From positions 1 to 64,000 of the forward strand of contig CAWINS010000020.1 in the NCBI GenBank assembly GCA_963837335.1: a stretch of DNA of 64,000 nucleotides. Reading direction: 5' to 3'. Shown piece by piece: positions 24,190 through 33,420 of the stretch (position 1 is its first letter; the number at the start of each line of letters is the position of its first letter). The notes under the pieces were generated by a model that did not search any database, had not been told where the DNA came from, and worked only from the letters and a program-made list of their open reading frames with translations. The position numbers and the translations under genes were made by a program. This DNA is from RYN-230 sp963837335 (lineage in GTDB: Bacteria; Actinomycetota; Actinomycetes; Streptosporangiales; Streptosporangiaceae).

Positions 24190-24990
24190 TCAGCAGCCGC
24201 CGGCGGGGCCGGGGACGCCCGGCCCGGTCGCGGGCGCATCCACGACGCCCTCAGCCCCGGCCCGCAGGACCGCGCCGAAGTGCACCACGTACCAGCGGCC
24301 GCGCCAGGAGATGAGGGACGCGATCCCGATCGAGCGCTGCTGGCCGCGGTGCCGGTACACCAGCCGCGCGCCGCCCACGTGCCAGTAGCCCACGGCGTTG
24401 TAGCAGGCCCCGGGGTTGATCCAGGCTGCCTCGGCCTCGGGCACGATGACCCGGATCAGGGTGTCGTGCCGGGCGCCGCGGCCGAGGAAGTGGTGCGCGG
24501 CGGCCACGTCGAGCCGGAAGTCCCCGAAGAGCCGGGAGTGCCAGTCCGCCGACGGGTCGGCGATGGCCTTGACCTGGGTGTAGGCCGCCAGCGGGAAAAA
24601 CGATTGGGCGGCCAGGCTGGCGCGGCCAGCGACCACGGCCGCCCACAGATCGGTCATCTCCGCGCGGAAAACCTGTGTGTGCGCGCTGGGCAGCGCGCGG
24701 GTCTGGGTCAATCGGCCGGGTGGGGGCGGTGCCGGGATCACGGTCGGCTGCCCGGCGGCCGGCCTGGCGCCCGGCGCGCGGCTGGGCGTGGCCGGGGCGG
24801 GCGGCCGGGCGGCCGTCGCGGGCATGACGGTAGCCGGACGCTGCTGGCCGGCCGGTGCGGCGGCGTGAGTGCTCCCCGGGCTCCCGCATCCTCCCGCGAT
24901 CAGCCCGATCCCGGCGGCCAGGATCCCGGCCAGCTCCGCTCTCCGCCCGGCCCGCGATACCCGCCAGTGCGTGCTATCCAGGCCCTTCAC
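24190..24990 (-). CDS. Secreted lipoprotein of unknown function
   Basis: This protein of about 266 residues has a lipoprotein signal (AGILAAGIGLIAGGC), an Ala/Pro-rich linker and a folded C-terminal domain with PLAAYTQVKAIADPSADWHSR, the segment IRVIVPEAEAAWINPGACYN and SLISWRGRWYVVHFG. The domain is mixed alpha/beta, but I do not recognise the family. GTG 24990 is preferred because the lipobox then lies at a normal distance; starts at 25032 or 25086 are possible and none has a good ribosome site. It lies downstream of the equally anonymous membrane-anchored protein, and the palindrome at 25125-25150 separates them. Confidence 0.65.
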   Translation of the reverse strand: MKGLDSTHWRVSRAGRRAELAGILAAGIGLIAGGCGSPGSTHAAAPAGQQRPATVMPATAARPPAPATPSRAPGARPAAGQPTVIPAPPPPGRLTQTRALPSAHTQVFRAEMTDLWAAVVAGRASLAAQSFFPLAAYTQVKAIADPSADWHSRLFGDFRLDVAAAHHFLGRGARHDTLIRVIVPEAEAAWINPGACYNAVGYWHVGGARLVYRHRGQQRSIGIASLISWRGRWYVVHFGAVLRAGAEGVVDAPATGPGVPGPAGGC

Positions 24991-25124
24991 CCGGCCAGCG
25001 TACCGGCGCGATGGCCGGCGTCTCGTGACCATCGATGCCCAGCGCGTCACGGTCAACCGCCAGCCGGCCTCGACCCAGACCCGCACCTACCCGGACCCGC
25101 CGCGCGCCGACTGACCCGGTGCAG

Positions 25125-25150
25125 AGTACTTACTGCGTGCAGTAACTACT
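25125..25150. promoter_or_regulatory. Long inverted repeat upstream of the lipoprotein gene
   Basis: Arms 25125-25135 and 25140-25150 match at 10 of 11 positions around CGTG; the core is TTACTGCGTGCAGTAA. It spans the stop codon of the upstream gene (25146-25148). The core resembles the palindrome at 4391-4406: both read ACTG, four bases ending TG, then CAGT. It could be an operator for the lipoprotein gene or a terminator of the gene before it. Confidence 0.45.
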
Positions 25151-26268
25151 GACCTGCGGAGGCCGCTGCCGCCGGGGCGGGCGCCGCGGCCGCCCAGCGC
25201 AGCGTGAACTGGTCCAGCGTGTAGCCGAGGGCGTTCAGCGTCGGCTGGATGAAGCTGCCGCGGATGGTCTGGCGTGGCCTCGTTCTCGGCGCTGCCGATC
25301 AGCGGGCCGGTTACCTGCGGCGGCGTGGGTGGCCTTGTAGAAGGCGATCCGCTGGGCCTGCGGGTACAGCACGGACGGCGCGAACTGGGGCCGCAGCACC
25401 ACGCCGCAGCCAAACCCCGGGTAGGTCCAGCTGTGCTGGGTGTCGATGGGGTGGGACGGAAGGTTGTCGATCGTGATGTCGTGGACCGTCTGGGGCAGGC
25501 GGGGCCGGGGCAGGACCATCATGACCGTCACGTGGCCGGGCTTGCCTCCCGCTGGACGGCTCAGCACCCGCAGCCGGTAGTGTCCCGCCGCCGGTGCCCA
25601 CCACGCCGGGCCGGGGTTCAGGTCCACGGTGGCGGAAGCATGCCCGACGGCGTAGAAGGTGCTGGCGTACCAGCAGGGCCACGGGCCGATGTTCTTGGAC
25701 ACCTTGCGGGTGAAGTAGAAGTCAAAGTTCGCCTGGCCGAGGGCGGGCTGGGAAATGCCCTCGATCTTCTGCAGCACCCAGGGCCCGAGATCGGTATTGG
25801 TCGTGGTCCCCGCCGTGACGACCTGCCACGGCCAGGCGAACCGCACGCTCGGCAGGTGCACGTTGAGGCCCACCAGGTGCAGGGCGGCCGAGAGCGCGGC
25901 CAGGACCACGGACGCGATCGCCTTGCGGAAGATGAGCCCGGCCAGGACCAGGATCGTGACCCAGATGATCCGGGTGCGCATCCGCCGCCGGCGTGGGCCA
26001 GGCTCGGGGCCGGCGGCCATCCAGGCGGGCCAGCCGGAGCGCCCTGCGGCGCGTCCGGCCGGCGGGACGACCGGCGGCGCGGTGGGAGCCGCCGGGCCCC
26101 CTGGTCCGGCCAGCACGGCCGTCGTGTGTCCCGCGCCGAAACGTCCGGCCGGGTAGGGCCCGCCGCCCCCGGGCCAGGCTGGGGCGGTGCGCCCTGGCCG
26201 GCCCGGGCCGTCCTGTGCGCGGTGAGCAGGCTCAGCAGGGCCAGCACGATGCGAACCACGCGGTCCAC
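25146..26268 (-). CDS. Membrane-anchored extracytoplasmic protein (several frame changes)
   Basis: Reading leftwards from about 26268 (GTG), there is an N-terminal hydrophobic segment (VVRIVLALLSLL), a Pro/Gly-rich linker, a second membrane helix (WVTILVLAGLIF) and an extracellular domain with GPWVLQKIEGISQPALGQANF, the cysteine pair region GPWPCWYASTFYAVG and YPGFGCGVVLRPQF. It ends TLNALGYTLDQFTLRWA before TAG 25146-25148. Frame changes are needed near 26175 (in a C-run), 25305 and 25265. I do not recognise the family. The start is uncertain: GTG 26259 has better spacing from GGAAGG. Confidence 0.5.
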
Positions 26269-26315
26269 CTTCCTTCCGAGGGTGCGATGAGTCTGGGCAT
26301 GACGGCGGCCGATCG

Positions 26316-29300
26316 CTACACGGTCGCCGGGTAGTCGAGTCCGAGCACGATCGGCACGGCCCCGAACGGCCGCCGGTACCGGCTGCCCGGGCGGTCGCCG
26401 GTCCCGGGGGCGGCGATCCTGGGCCAGCGCATGCCCAGGTGGTGCTCGGTAAGGCCCGCGACCGAGTACGGGAACTCCATGGCCGAGCAGTCATGGGACT
26501 TGAGCAGGCGCGCCCCACCGGAAGGCCGCGAAGGCGTTGGCCAGATCGCGCACCGACAGGTCGCCCCGGCCGGTCAGGTCGATCCCGTACACGGTGCGGG
26601 ACAGCCGGATCAGGTCGTCAGCACAGCGCGCCAGGGCCGCGGACTTGGAGGTGTACACGGTGCCGTCAGCGTTGAGGCTGCCGAGTCTTTCGCCGTACAC
26701 CGGGGAGCGGCGGGGCCGCGCGTCACACTGCATCCAGTCGCAGGCGGCCAGCAGCTGCCAGCTGATCCCGCGGAAACTGGCCACGTCGCGGTACAGGGTC
26801 TCCTCGCCCAGCAGCGGCCCCTTGGCCGTTTGCACGAAGGAGTTGAGCACCGACCGGGGCATGTGCGGCTGGTAGCGATGCGTGCTGACCAGGGTGGCGC
26901 GAACTGGTCCGGCGCCCGGACGGCCTGCGCTGGCCCGCCGGGCCGCCGGAGCAGACCGGGGCCGCGCCGAGGCGGACCGCTTCACGGGCACGAAGCGAGC
27001 CGCTGGCCCGAAGCTGACCGCGGAAGTCATCGGGCGTTCGGACTCGGCCTGCGTGGTGACACCCGGGATGTCGGCTTGGGCGGACGAGGCAGATGGAGCG
27101 GCCGGGGATGGCGAAACCGCTGGCGGCGAGGTGGCTGCCCGGGTGGCGCGGCGGTTCTTCGCCGGCGGAGGCTGCGGCGCTGCGCGTAGCCGCGCGGCGC
27201 GGGCTGGCCGACGGCTGCGCGGTGGACGACCCGCCGGGCTCGCTGCTGCGCGGCGCGCTCGGCTGAGGCTGACCGGTCGCGGGCGGCTGCGCGCTGCCCG
27301 TGGTGCTCGGCTCGGGAGCAGGCGTCCGCGCCGGTGCCGGGCTGGCCGTTCCGGTCGGCTCCGGGTCTCGGTCCGGGTGGGGTTCGGGCTCGCCGTGCGG
27401 GTCGGCCCGGGCTCGGCGGTCCGGGTCGGCTCCGGGCTCGCCGTCCGGGTCGGCTGCCGGGCTGGCCGTCCGGGTCGGCTCCGGGCTCGCCGTCCGGGTC
27501 GGCTCCGGGCTCGCCGTCCGGGTCGGCTGGGGCTTGGCGGTCCGCGTCGGCTGCGGGGTCGCGGCGGGCGGACTCGCTGACCCGCCCGGCTGGGCAGGTG
27601 GCGTGACGGTGCCGCGTCACCCCGGGAATGGCCGCGCTGCCCGGCTGCGTCCCGGCCGGGCTGCGGTCCGGCCGGGGCCCGGCGTGAGTGGCGTTGTAGC
27701 GGTACAGGTCGTAACGCCGCATGAGGCTGATGAGATTCGCCCCGTAGTTGGGGTCCGTGGCGTAGACCCCGGTCAGCGCGGCCGCGAACTTGTCCGGATG
27801 CTCGCGCTCCGCCATGGCCTGCCCGTAGTAGCCGCTGCGGGCCAGCAGCCTGCCGTGGTCGTCGATGCTCTCGGCGGCGTTGTGGTAGACGCGGAAGGAC
27901 GCCGAGGTACTCACGGGCTGCCCGTTCACGTACTCCTGGGTGGGCATCGGCACGCTGCCCGCCGGGCCGGTGCCCTTGATGCCGAACAGGTTGTGGTCCT
28001 GGGCGGCCAGTTGGCTTTGCCCCCACCCCGACTCGTCAATGGCCTGGGCGATCGTGACCGCGGCGGGGACCCCGTAGCGGTCCTGGGCCTCCAGCGCGCC
28101 GGGCGCGACTTCGCTGATGAACGCCTGCTGGGCCCGCGTCTCGGACACCGGCTTGCGCACCGGCGAGGGATGGTGCCTGCGGTACGGGACGCCCTGGTGC
28201 CCGGGGGTCAGATCCGCGGACACGTCCAGCCCCGGGATGGCCGCATCTCCGCGAGCTGCCGCTGCCCGCGGTACGGAGGTCCGGCCCGTCAGCCTTCCCG
28301 CCTGCTGCGCCTCCGGTCCGCTGTCCTTCTCGGTTGCTGCCCTTCTTGGTCGCTGCCTTCTCGGTCGCCGCGCCGGACCTCGGCGCCGGTACGGCCAGGC
28401 CGGGGATGGCCGCGTCACCGGGCGACCGGCGGGCAGACCTCGTGCTCCCTGCCCCGTGGCTCCCTGCCCCGTGGCTCCCCGCCTCGCGGCTCCCGGCCCG
28501 GCCGCCTCCCGCGCCGCGGCTCCCTGCCTCGGGGTTCGCCTGCCCCCTGCGGCCCCCGCATTCTGCGCCGCCGCCGTCTCGGTCCCGGGGATGGCGGCCA
28601 GCCCGCCCGCAGTCCCGCTGGCCGCAGCCGCCGCGGGAACCGCAGGTCCGGACGACGCGCTGCCCTGGCCGTCCGAAGTGGATCCGCCCTGGTGCGCGGC
28701 GCCCGGTGCCGCAGGCAGCGAACCGTTGTTGACGAACCCCACCACGCCCGCCCCCGACAGCGGCGCGCGATACTCGTGCGCGTTGACCGAGAAATTGGGC
28801 AGCGAATCACCGCCCACCGTGCGCAGAGTCCCGCCACTGTCCTCGGTGATCACCTCGACGTGGCCGTCGAACAGCACCCAGTCCCCCGGGAGCGGCCGGT
28901 AGCCGTCCCCGAGCGGGTGCCAGCGGTGCTGGGCCTCCGCGTCCTGCTGGATCGAGATGATGCCCAGCGAATCCGGGTTGGGCTCGACCCGGACGTCCGC
29001 CCAGGAATGCAGGGGCCACGGATAGGAGCCCCCGCCCGATACCCAGCTCTGCTGACCCACCACCTGGGCCGCCAGTTCGAGCGTGAGACTGGCAAAGGCC
29101 GCGCACGATTGGCCATGGTCAGCCCCGTCGATGCTGTCGTGCTGCCAGATGATCGCCTCCATCTCGGCCGGGGTCTTGGTCTGGGCCATGCGCAGGTAGT
29201 AGTCGGCGACGTTGACGATGGCCTTGCGGAGCATCGCGTCGCTGGCGGGCGCCGTCCGGGCCGAATGGGCCGACTGCTGGAGGGCGACCAGGTTCAGCGG

Positions 29301-29438
29301 CATGCTGGTCGGCGAGCTGATATCGGCGGCCGCCTTCGGCACAAAGGAGAACCCCGTGATGGCCCCGCCCGCGCTGAGACTGACCAGCGCCGTCATCTGC
29401 TGCCACCGCGGTCGGCCGGCCGAAGGCAACGAGTTCAC
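26316..29438 (-). CDS. Multidomain secreted cell-wall hydrolase (CHAP + glucosaminidase + repeat linker; frameshifted)
   Basis: After a signal-like N-terminus (LVSLSAGGAITGFSF, AAADISS) comes a CHAP-like domain (about residues 60-240; GADHGQSCAAF with the cysteine, FDGHVEVITE with the histidine). A FlgJ-type glucosaminidase domain follows (TIAQAIDESGWGQSQLA with the catalytic glutamate, HNLFGIKG), then a Pro/Thr linker of tandem PTRTASPE units. The last conserved module runs from SVLNSFVQTAKGPLLG to LDYPATV, ending at TAG 26316-26318. Several frame changes occur in the linkers and one near 26500. An ATGA at 27030-27027 could also mark a boundary between two coupled genes. It would cut peptidoglycan outside the cell. 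GTG 29438 or TTG 29429 after AAAGAGG is the start. Confidence 0.65.
27374..27566. repeat. Eight tandem 24-base units encoding PTRTASPE-type linker
   Basis: Units start at 27374, 27398, 27422, 27446, 27471, 27495, 27519 and 27543, each beginning CGGGTCGGCT or a close variant on the plus strand. The period is 24 bases (8 residues) except for one unit of 25 bases starting at 27446, where the frame changes. The reverse strand encodes PTRTASPE-like repeats, a flexible wall-spanning linker. Confidence 0.8.
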
Positions 29439-29548
29439 CTCTTTCCTGCGGATTGTTCGTTCCCGCGGTTTGCGCGGGTGATGTGCCTGGAGTGGTCCCT
29501 AATCCGGTGGCAGTTAATGGGGACCGTGTCCCCTCGTACGCGGCCACG

Positions 29549-30667
29549 TCAGGCGGCCAGCGTCTCGTGGCCCAGCTGCCTGAGAATGGCCTGCACCTGG
29601 GGATCACCCGGATTTGCGGCATTGGTGAACAGCACCGCGGCGTCATGGGCGGCACCAGAGGATGCACCGACGATCCATTTCCGGTAAACGTCGGCAACCA
29701 GGGCCGCCTGACCATCGGTGCTGGTGATCCGGGCCGTGCACACATCCGGGAAACCCTGGCGGGACGTCACCAGGCCGGAGCCGGTATAGCGCAGGCAGTT
29801 CCGGGAATTGCCTTCCAGCCCGGACTGGACAACCGGATTGCCGTCAGTTCCGGTCAGGGTCGCCCCGCCGATGATGTCGTTGATGGCGCGGGCGGCCACC
29901 GCGATGCTGTCGATGGGGTCGGCAGGGTCGTAGGGATGGTGCAGGTTCAGCGAGGCGGCGACCTGGCCGCCCTGGGCCGGGGTGATGGGCTCCAGGCCTT
30001 GCCGGCCCGTCTTGGTGTCCGCGAATCTGGGGTTGTTGTCACTGGTCAGCAGCGCGAAGACCCAGAGGATCTGTCGCGTCGCCTTCGCGCAGGCGAAGTT
30101 GACCTGACCCGGTTCCGAGACGACGTCAGGGTTCTGGCAGGCCTTGGTGATCTCCGCCTGCACGGTGGCCACACTGGCCGGCCATGACGCTCCGCCACTG
30201 TTGATGATGACGGCCAGCACCGTGGCCAGGACGACCGCGGCTCCCGTTATCGCCAGCGTGCTGCGGCGGGAGAGGCCCCGCCGGTAGGCACTCTGCCGCC
30301 CGTGATTGACGATTCCCACGGTCGGATCGGGCGCATTCGCGGATTCTTCTTGACCCCCGGCGTCATAGCGCGGCCCTTCTCCCACGAAAGGTGGCTCATC
30401 CGCCGAGTAGTAGACGTGGCTATCTGCCGGATAATGCCCCGGAATGGGGTTGACGTCAGGCCCGGTAAGCGATTCCTCGGGCGGTCCGAGGTATAGGTCG
30501 GGAAGCTGCTCCTGCATGAGATCATGGCCATGAGCAGGCCCGGTGCGCTGGCGTTCCAGCGACACCCGCGCTTCGGACAATTCCCTTTGCAGGTCCTCAG
30601 TGGTTTTCTTCAGGTCGGCGAGCCGCTGGCTGTTCTGGCGGATTATGTCTTCGAAGTGTGTCGTCAC
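29549..30667 (-). CDS. Coiled-coil/single-pass membrane protein of unknown function
   Basis: This 372-residue protein has an N-terminal coiled coil (about residues 10-45, LADLKKTTEDLQRELSEARV), a polar linker, one membrane helix (STLAITGAAVVLATVLAVII, about 140-160) and an extracellular domain with cysteine pairs (ITKACQNPDVV, NFACAKATRQILW and NCLRYTG, DVCTARI). GTG 30667 follows AGAGGTG. It precedes the wall hydrolase by about 110 bases on the same strand, so it may tether or regulate that enzyme. No known family is recognised. Confidence 0.75.
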   Translation of the reverse strand: MTTHFEDIIRQNSQRLADLKKTTEDLQRELSEARVSLERQRTGPAHGHDLMQEQLPDLYLGPPEESLTGPDVNPIPGHYPADSHVYYSADEPPFVGEGPRYDAGGQEESANAPDPTVGIVNHGRQSAYRRGLSRRSTLAITGAAVVLATVLAVIINSGGASWPASVATVQAEITKACQNPDVVSEPGQVNFACAKATRQILWVFALLTSDNNPRFADTKTGRQGLEPITPAQGGQVAASLNLHHPYDPADPIDSIAVAARAINDIIGGATLTGTDGNPVVQSGLEGNSRNCLRYTGSGLVTSRQGFPDVCTARITSTDGQAALVADVYRKWIVGASSGAAHDAAVLFTNAANPGDPQVQAILRQLGHETLAA

Positions 30668-30990
30668 TGTTTCACCTCTAGCGTGCGGCCATACCGGGCC
30701 AGTCCCGGGTGCTGGTGACCGGCCCGGATCCGCCCATCAGGTCAGTGATCGTCGGGTAGCTGAGAGCGACGGCACGGCCGCGGCTGCTGGCAGCGGACGC
30801 GACTGCGCCGGACTCTCAGCTGCCCCCGTGGCAGCCCTAGCCCGGTCTGGCTGAGGCCTGGCGGCTATTAGAACACATGTGCGATGCTGATGTGAAGTCG
30901 CATTCGATTCGAACATGCGTTCGGTCAGGAGGTGAGGGCGCTATGCCCGAGGTGACTGCTGAGTCCGGCATCCGCCGGGCGGCGGGCCGC
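30668..30990. other. Intergenic region with SOS-box candidate
   Basis: This gap lies between two leftward genes. It holds no convincing terminator, but contains the palindrome at 30909-30924 and, on the plus strand, a strong ribosome site (AGGAGGTG at 30927-30934) before ATG 30943. The frame from that ATG soon runs antisense into the glycosyltransferase-like gene. Confidence 0.5.
30909..30924 (+). promoter_or_regulatory. LexA (SOS) box candidate
   Basis: TCGAACATGCGTTCGG matches the actinobacterial LexA site TCGAAC-N4-GTTCGA at every fixed base but the last. It lies 18 bases before ATG 30943, overlapping the leader of a rightward start with a good ribosome site, and about 240 bases upstream of the leftward gene starting at 30667. 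Which of them it controls is unclear. Confidence 0.5.
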
Positions 30991-33297
30991 CTACGCGCCA
31001 GGTACCGTGGAGTTCTGCGCCGACATCCACAACTGGTAGGTGATCGGCCACGGGGCCGCCGGTGGCTGGGTCAGGTCATGCGCGTCCTGCGTGGTGACCA
31101 GGTGCACGGCCCGGCGCGGGGTCGCCCCGTAGGCGGTGAGCTCGGGCAGCCGGGTGGCCAGCAGGACAGGCTCCCGGCCCGCGCCCGCGATGCCCCGGAT
31201 CACCGCCTGGACTTGAGCTTCCGGGGCCCCGGCCAGCACCCCGACCGGGACACCGCACATCCCCCGGATCACCTGGGCGAACTCGCCCGCGGCCACCCGG
31301 TCAAGGATCACCACCGACATCCGCGCGCTCATCGCGCCGCACAGTTCCTGGACGGCGGCCGTCTGACCCGCGCCGGTCCGGGTCACGCCGAGCCCGGTGG
31401 CCGCGGGTCCTGAATGCCCGGATCCGCTCTGGCTGAGGGTGATCCCGAACGTGGTCACGGCGGTCGGCACCACCATGGCCAGCACGAAGCACGCCGCCGC
31501 CAGGGACACTGCCGTCAGCCCGGCACCGCGCTCCCTCGCCCGGCGATCCAGCCATGCCGCGACCCAGACCGCGCCCACGATGAAGCCAGGCAGCACCAGC
31601 GGCACCAGGACCCGGCTCGCCCACGGCTGATCCGGGGCGGTGTTCGGGTTCCAGAGCACGATCACCGCGGTCCAGGCGAAGATCAAGAGCGGCAGTCCCC
31701 AGGCCCGGGCGGCACCGTCCGCGTCGGCCCAGCGGAGGAGCGCGCGCACGCAGCGGCGGACCAGCAGGGCCATCCCGAAACCGGCGAGGAGCAGCGCCGG
31801 GATCCCGATGTACCAGATGACCCAGTACAGGCTGTCCTCCGCGTAGGAGCGGGTGGGCTGGACCGGGAGGCCGAGCAATTTCTGCAGCGCGCCGATGTAT
31901 CCGGTGGTGCCCGGGCCCGGGTTCCAGTGCGCGGTCTGCAGGGACGGCCGGATCAGGAAGGCGAGCAGTGCCGCCGGCACCAGCGCCGCGGCCACCTCGG
32001 GCAGCCGCCAGCGCAGCAAGCGCGGGATCAGCCGGCCGACCCAGGCCCGGGCACGCGGCCAGGCCGCCACCGCCACGGCGGCCACGGTCGCCACCGCGAC
32101 CGCCGTCGCGATCAGGCTGGCCTGGCGGACGGGGAAGCCCGGGGCGGCGAGCGCGGCCGGGGCTGTGAGCCAGGTGGCCGCGATGGCGTACCCCGCCCCG
32201 GCCAGCACGCCGAGCCCCAGCGGAAGCGCCTGCGGACGCCCGGCCGCGGCCAGCAGGCCGACGAACGGGATGACGGGTATCAGGTCGGGAAGCACGCTCA
32301 GGGAGGCGAGCGCGGCCAGCCCGAGAGCCAGGCCCCCGAGTGCGGCCGCAGCCCGGCCCGGGGACAGCCATCCCGGCCAGCGCAGCCATTCCGGGTAGCT
32401 GGGCAGCCACGCCCGCCCGGCCCGGATGGTGAGCGAGTCGGCCACCAGGCACAGCCCGCCGAGTAGCAGCAGCTGCGCCAGGGGCTCGGCGAACGCCGAC
32501 CGGCTCGTGTACTGCTCGGGCAGCGTGACGGCTAGCACCACGGCCGCTGGTGGGGCCCACTGCGGGCCGGTCAGCCGGCCCGCAAGACCACCGAAGGTGA
32601 GCACCGCGAGCGCTCCGAGCACCGGGCTGACCAGCGCGGCAGTGGTCATGCCGTGGATCCACCAGCCACCGGCCGTGACGATCGCCAGCCCGGATGCGAA
32701 CTGCGGGACCAGGCCGCCGTGGCCCGCGGCCAGGCCGGTGCTGGCGAACGTGAGGCCTGGGTGCGCCCCGCCGAAATCACGCAGCGATTCCGGGATGGGC
32801 AGCGAGCCATGCCCCGCGATCCAGTACGCCACCTGGAAGAGTGCGCCGGGCTGCCGCGTCACGATGACCTGCGGCGAATTGAGCCGGATCTGCCAGGCCC
32901 CGAAGCCGGCTGCCACCACGATCGTGCCCGCGAGGCCCCACCAGCCGGTCCAGGCCGCGGCCGCCCGGCCGGGCTGGCCTGCGCCGGGCGCCGTGATCAG
33001 CCGCTGCCCGGGCTCCCGCCGCCCGACGGCGGCGATCAGGATGACGGCCAGCGGCGCCGAGATCAGCACCAGCGGGGCGGGGCGCAGCCGCCCCGCCATC
33101 AGCAGGGCCGTGCCAGGGATCAGCCAGGCCATGGCCAGCAGCACCGGCAGCAGTGTGACCTGGTTGAACCACCACCAGGCCCCGGGCACCCGGCGTCCCA
33201 GCCTCACCGTGGCGGCAGGCTCGCGGCTCTCGGCCGCTGGGCCGACCTGACGGGCTCCGGGATGCACGAGTTCCACTCTAGGCGGGGACACCGACAT
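30991..33297 (-). CDS. Large polytopic membrane protein, glycosyltransferase-like
   Basis: This protein of about 768 residues has a dozen or more hydrophobic segments (for example LLPVLLAMAWLIPGTALLM, LVPAALLAFLI, LPLLIFAWTAVIVLW) and a C-terminal extracellular domain (from about residue 600) ending ITYQLWMSAQNSTV. The layout resembles actinobacterial lipid-linked-sugar transferases, but I see no diagnostic DD or DXD motif, so the call rests on topology. The start is uncertain: ATG 33297 (MSVSPPRVELV) is used, ATG 33342 is possible. It is divergent from the LCP gene. Confidence 0.6.
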   Translation of the reverse strand: MSVSPPRVELVHPGARQVGPAAESREPAATVRLGRRVPGAWWWFNQVTLLPVLLAMAWLIPGTALLMAGRLRPAPLVLISAPLAVILIAAVGRREPGQRLITAPGAGQPGRAAAAWTGWWGLAGTIVVAAGFGAWQIRLNSPQVIVTRQPGALFQVAYWIAGHGSLPIPESLRDFGGAHPGLTFASTGLAAGHGGLVPQFASGLAIVTAGGWWIHGMTTAALVSPVLGALAVLTFGGLAGRLTGPQWAPPAAVVLAVTLPEQYTSRSAFAEPLAQLLLLGGLCLVADSLTIRAGRAWLPSYPEWLRWPGWLSPGRAAAALGGLALGLAALASLSVLPDLIPVIPFVGLLAAAGRPQALPLGLGVLAGAGYAIAATWLTAPAALAAPGFPVRQASLIATAVAVATVAAVAVAAWPRARAWVGRLIPRLLRWRLPEVAAALVPAALLAFLIRPSLQTAHWNPGPGTTGYIGALQKLLGLPVQPTRSYAEDSLYWVIWYIGIPALLLAGFGMALLVRRCVRALLRWADADGAARAWGLPLLIFAWTAVIVLWNPNTAPDQPWASRVLVPLVLPGFIVGAVWVAAWLDRRARERGAGLTAVSLAAACFVLAMVVPTAVTTFGITLSQSGSGHSGPAATGLGVTRTGAGQTAAVQELCGAMSARMSVVILDRVAAGEFAQVIRGMCGVPVGVLAGAPEAQVQAVIRGIAGAGREPVLLATRLPELTAYGATPRRAVHLVTTQDAHDLTQPPAAPWPITYQLWMSAQNSTVPGA

Positions 33298-33420
33298 TGC
33301 CGAGGAAGCCACGGTGACCGATTCATCCCATTGACGCCACATGCGGTAGCGGTTCGGTGAACAATGGATGGCATACCCCGCACCCCCGCGCAAGCCGCGG
33401 CCCCCACGCCACGAGGAGCG

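Noticed and set aside
27300..29687. 795-codon rightward frame
   Set aside because: Antisense of the wall hydrolase; the reverse strand carries CHAP and glucosaminidase motifs.
30943..31413. Rightward frame after a strong ribosome site
   Set aside because: Only the first ~16 codons lie outside the membrane-protein gene, and the rest reads as antisense. Kept as a question under the SOS-box finding.
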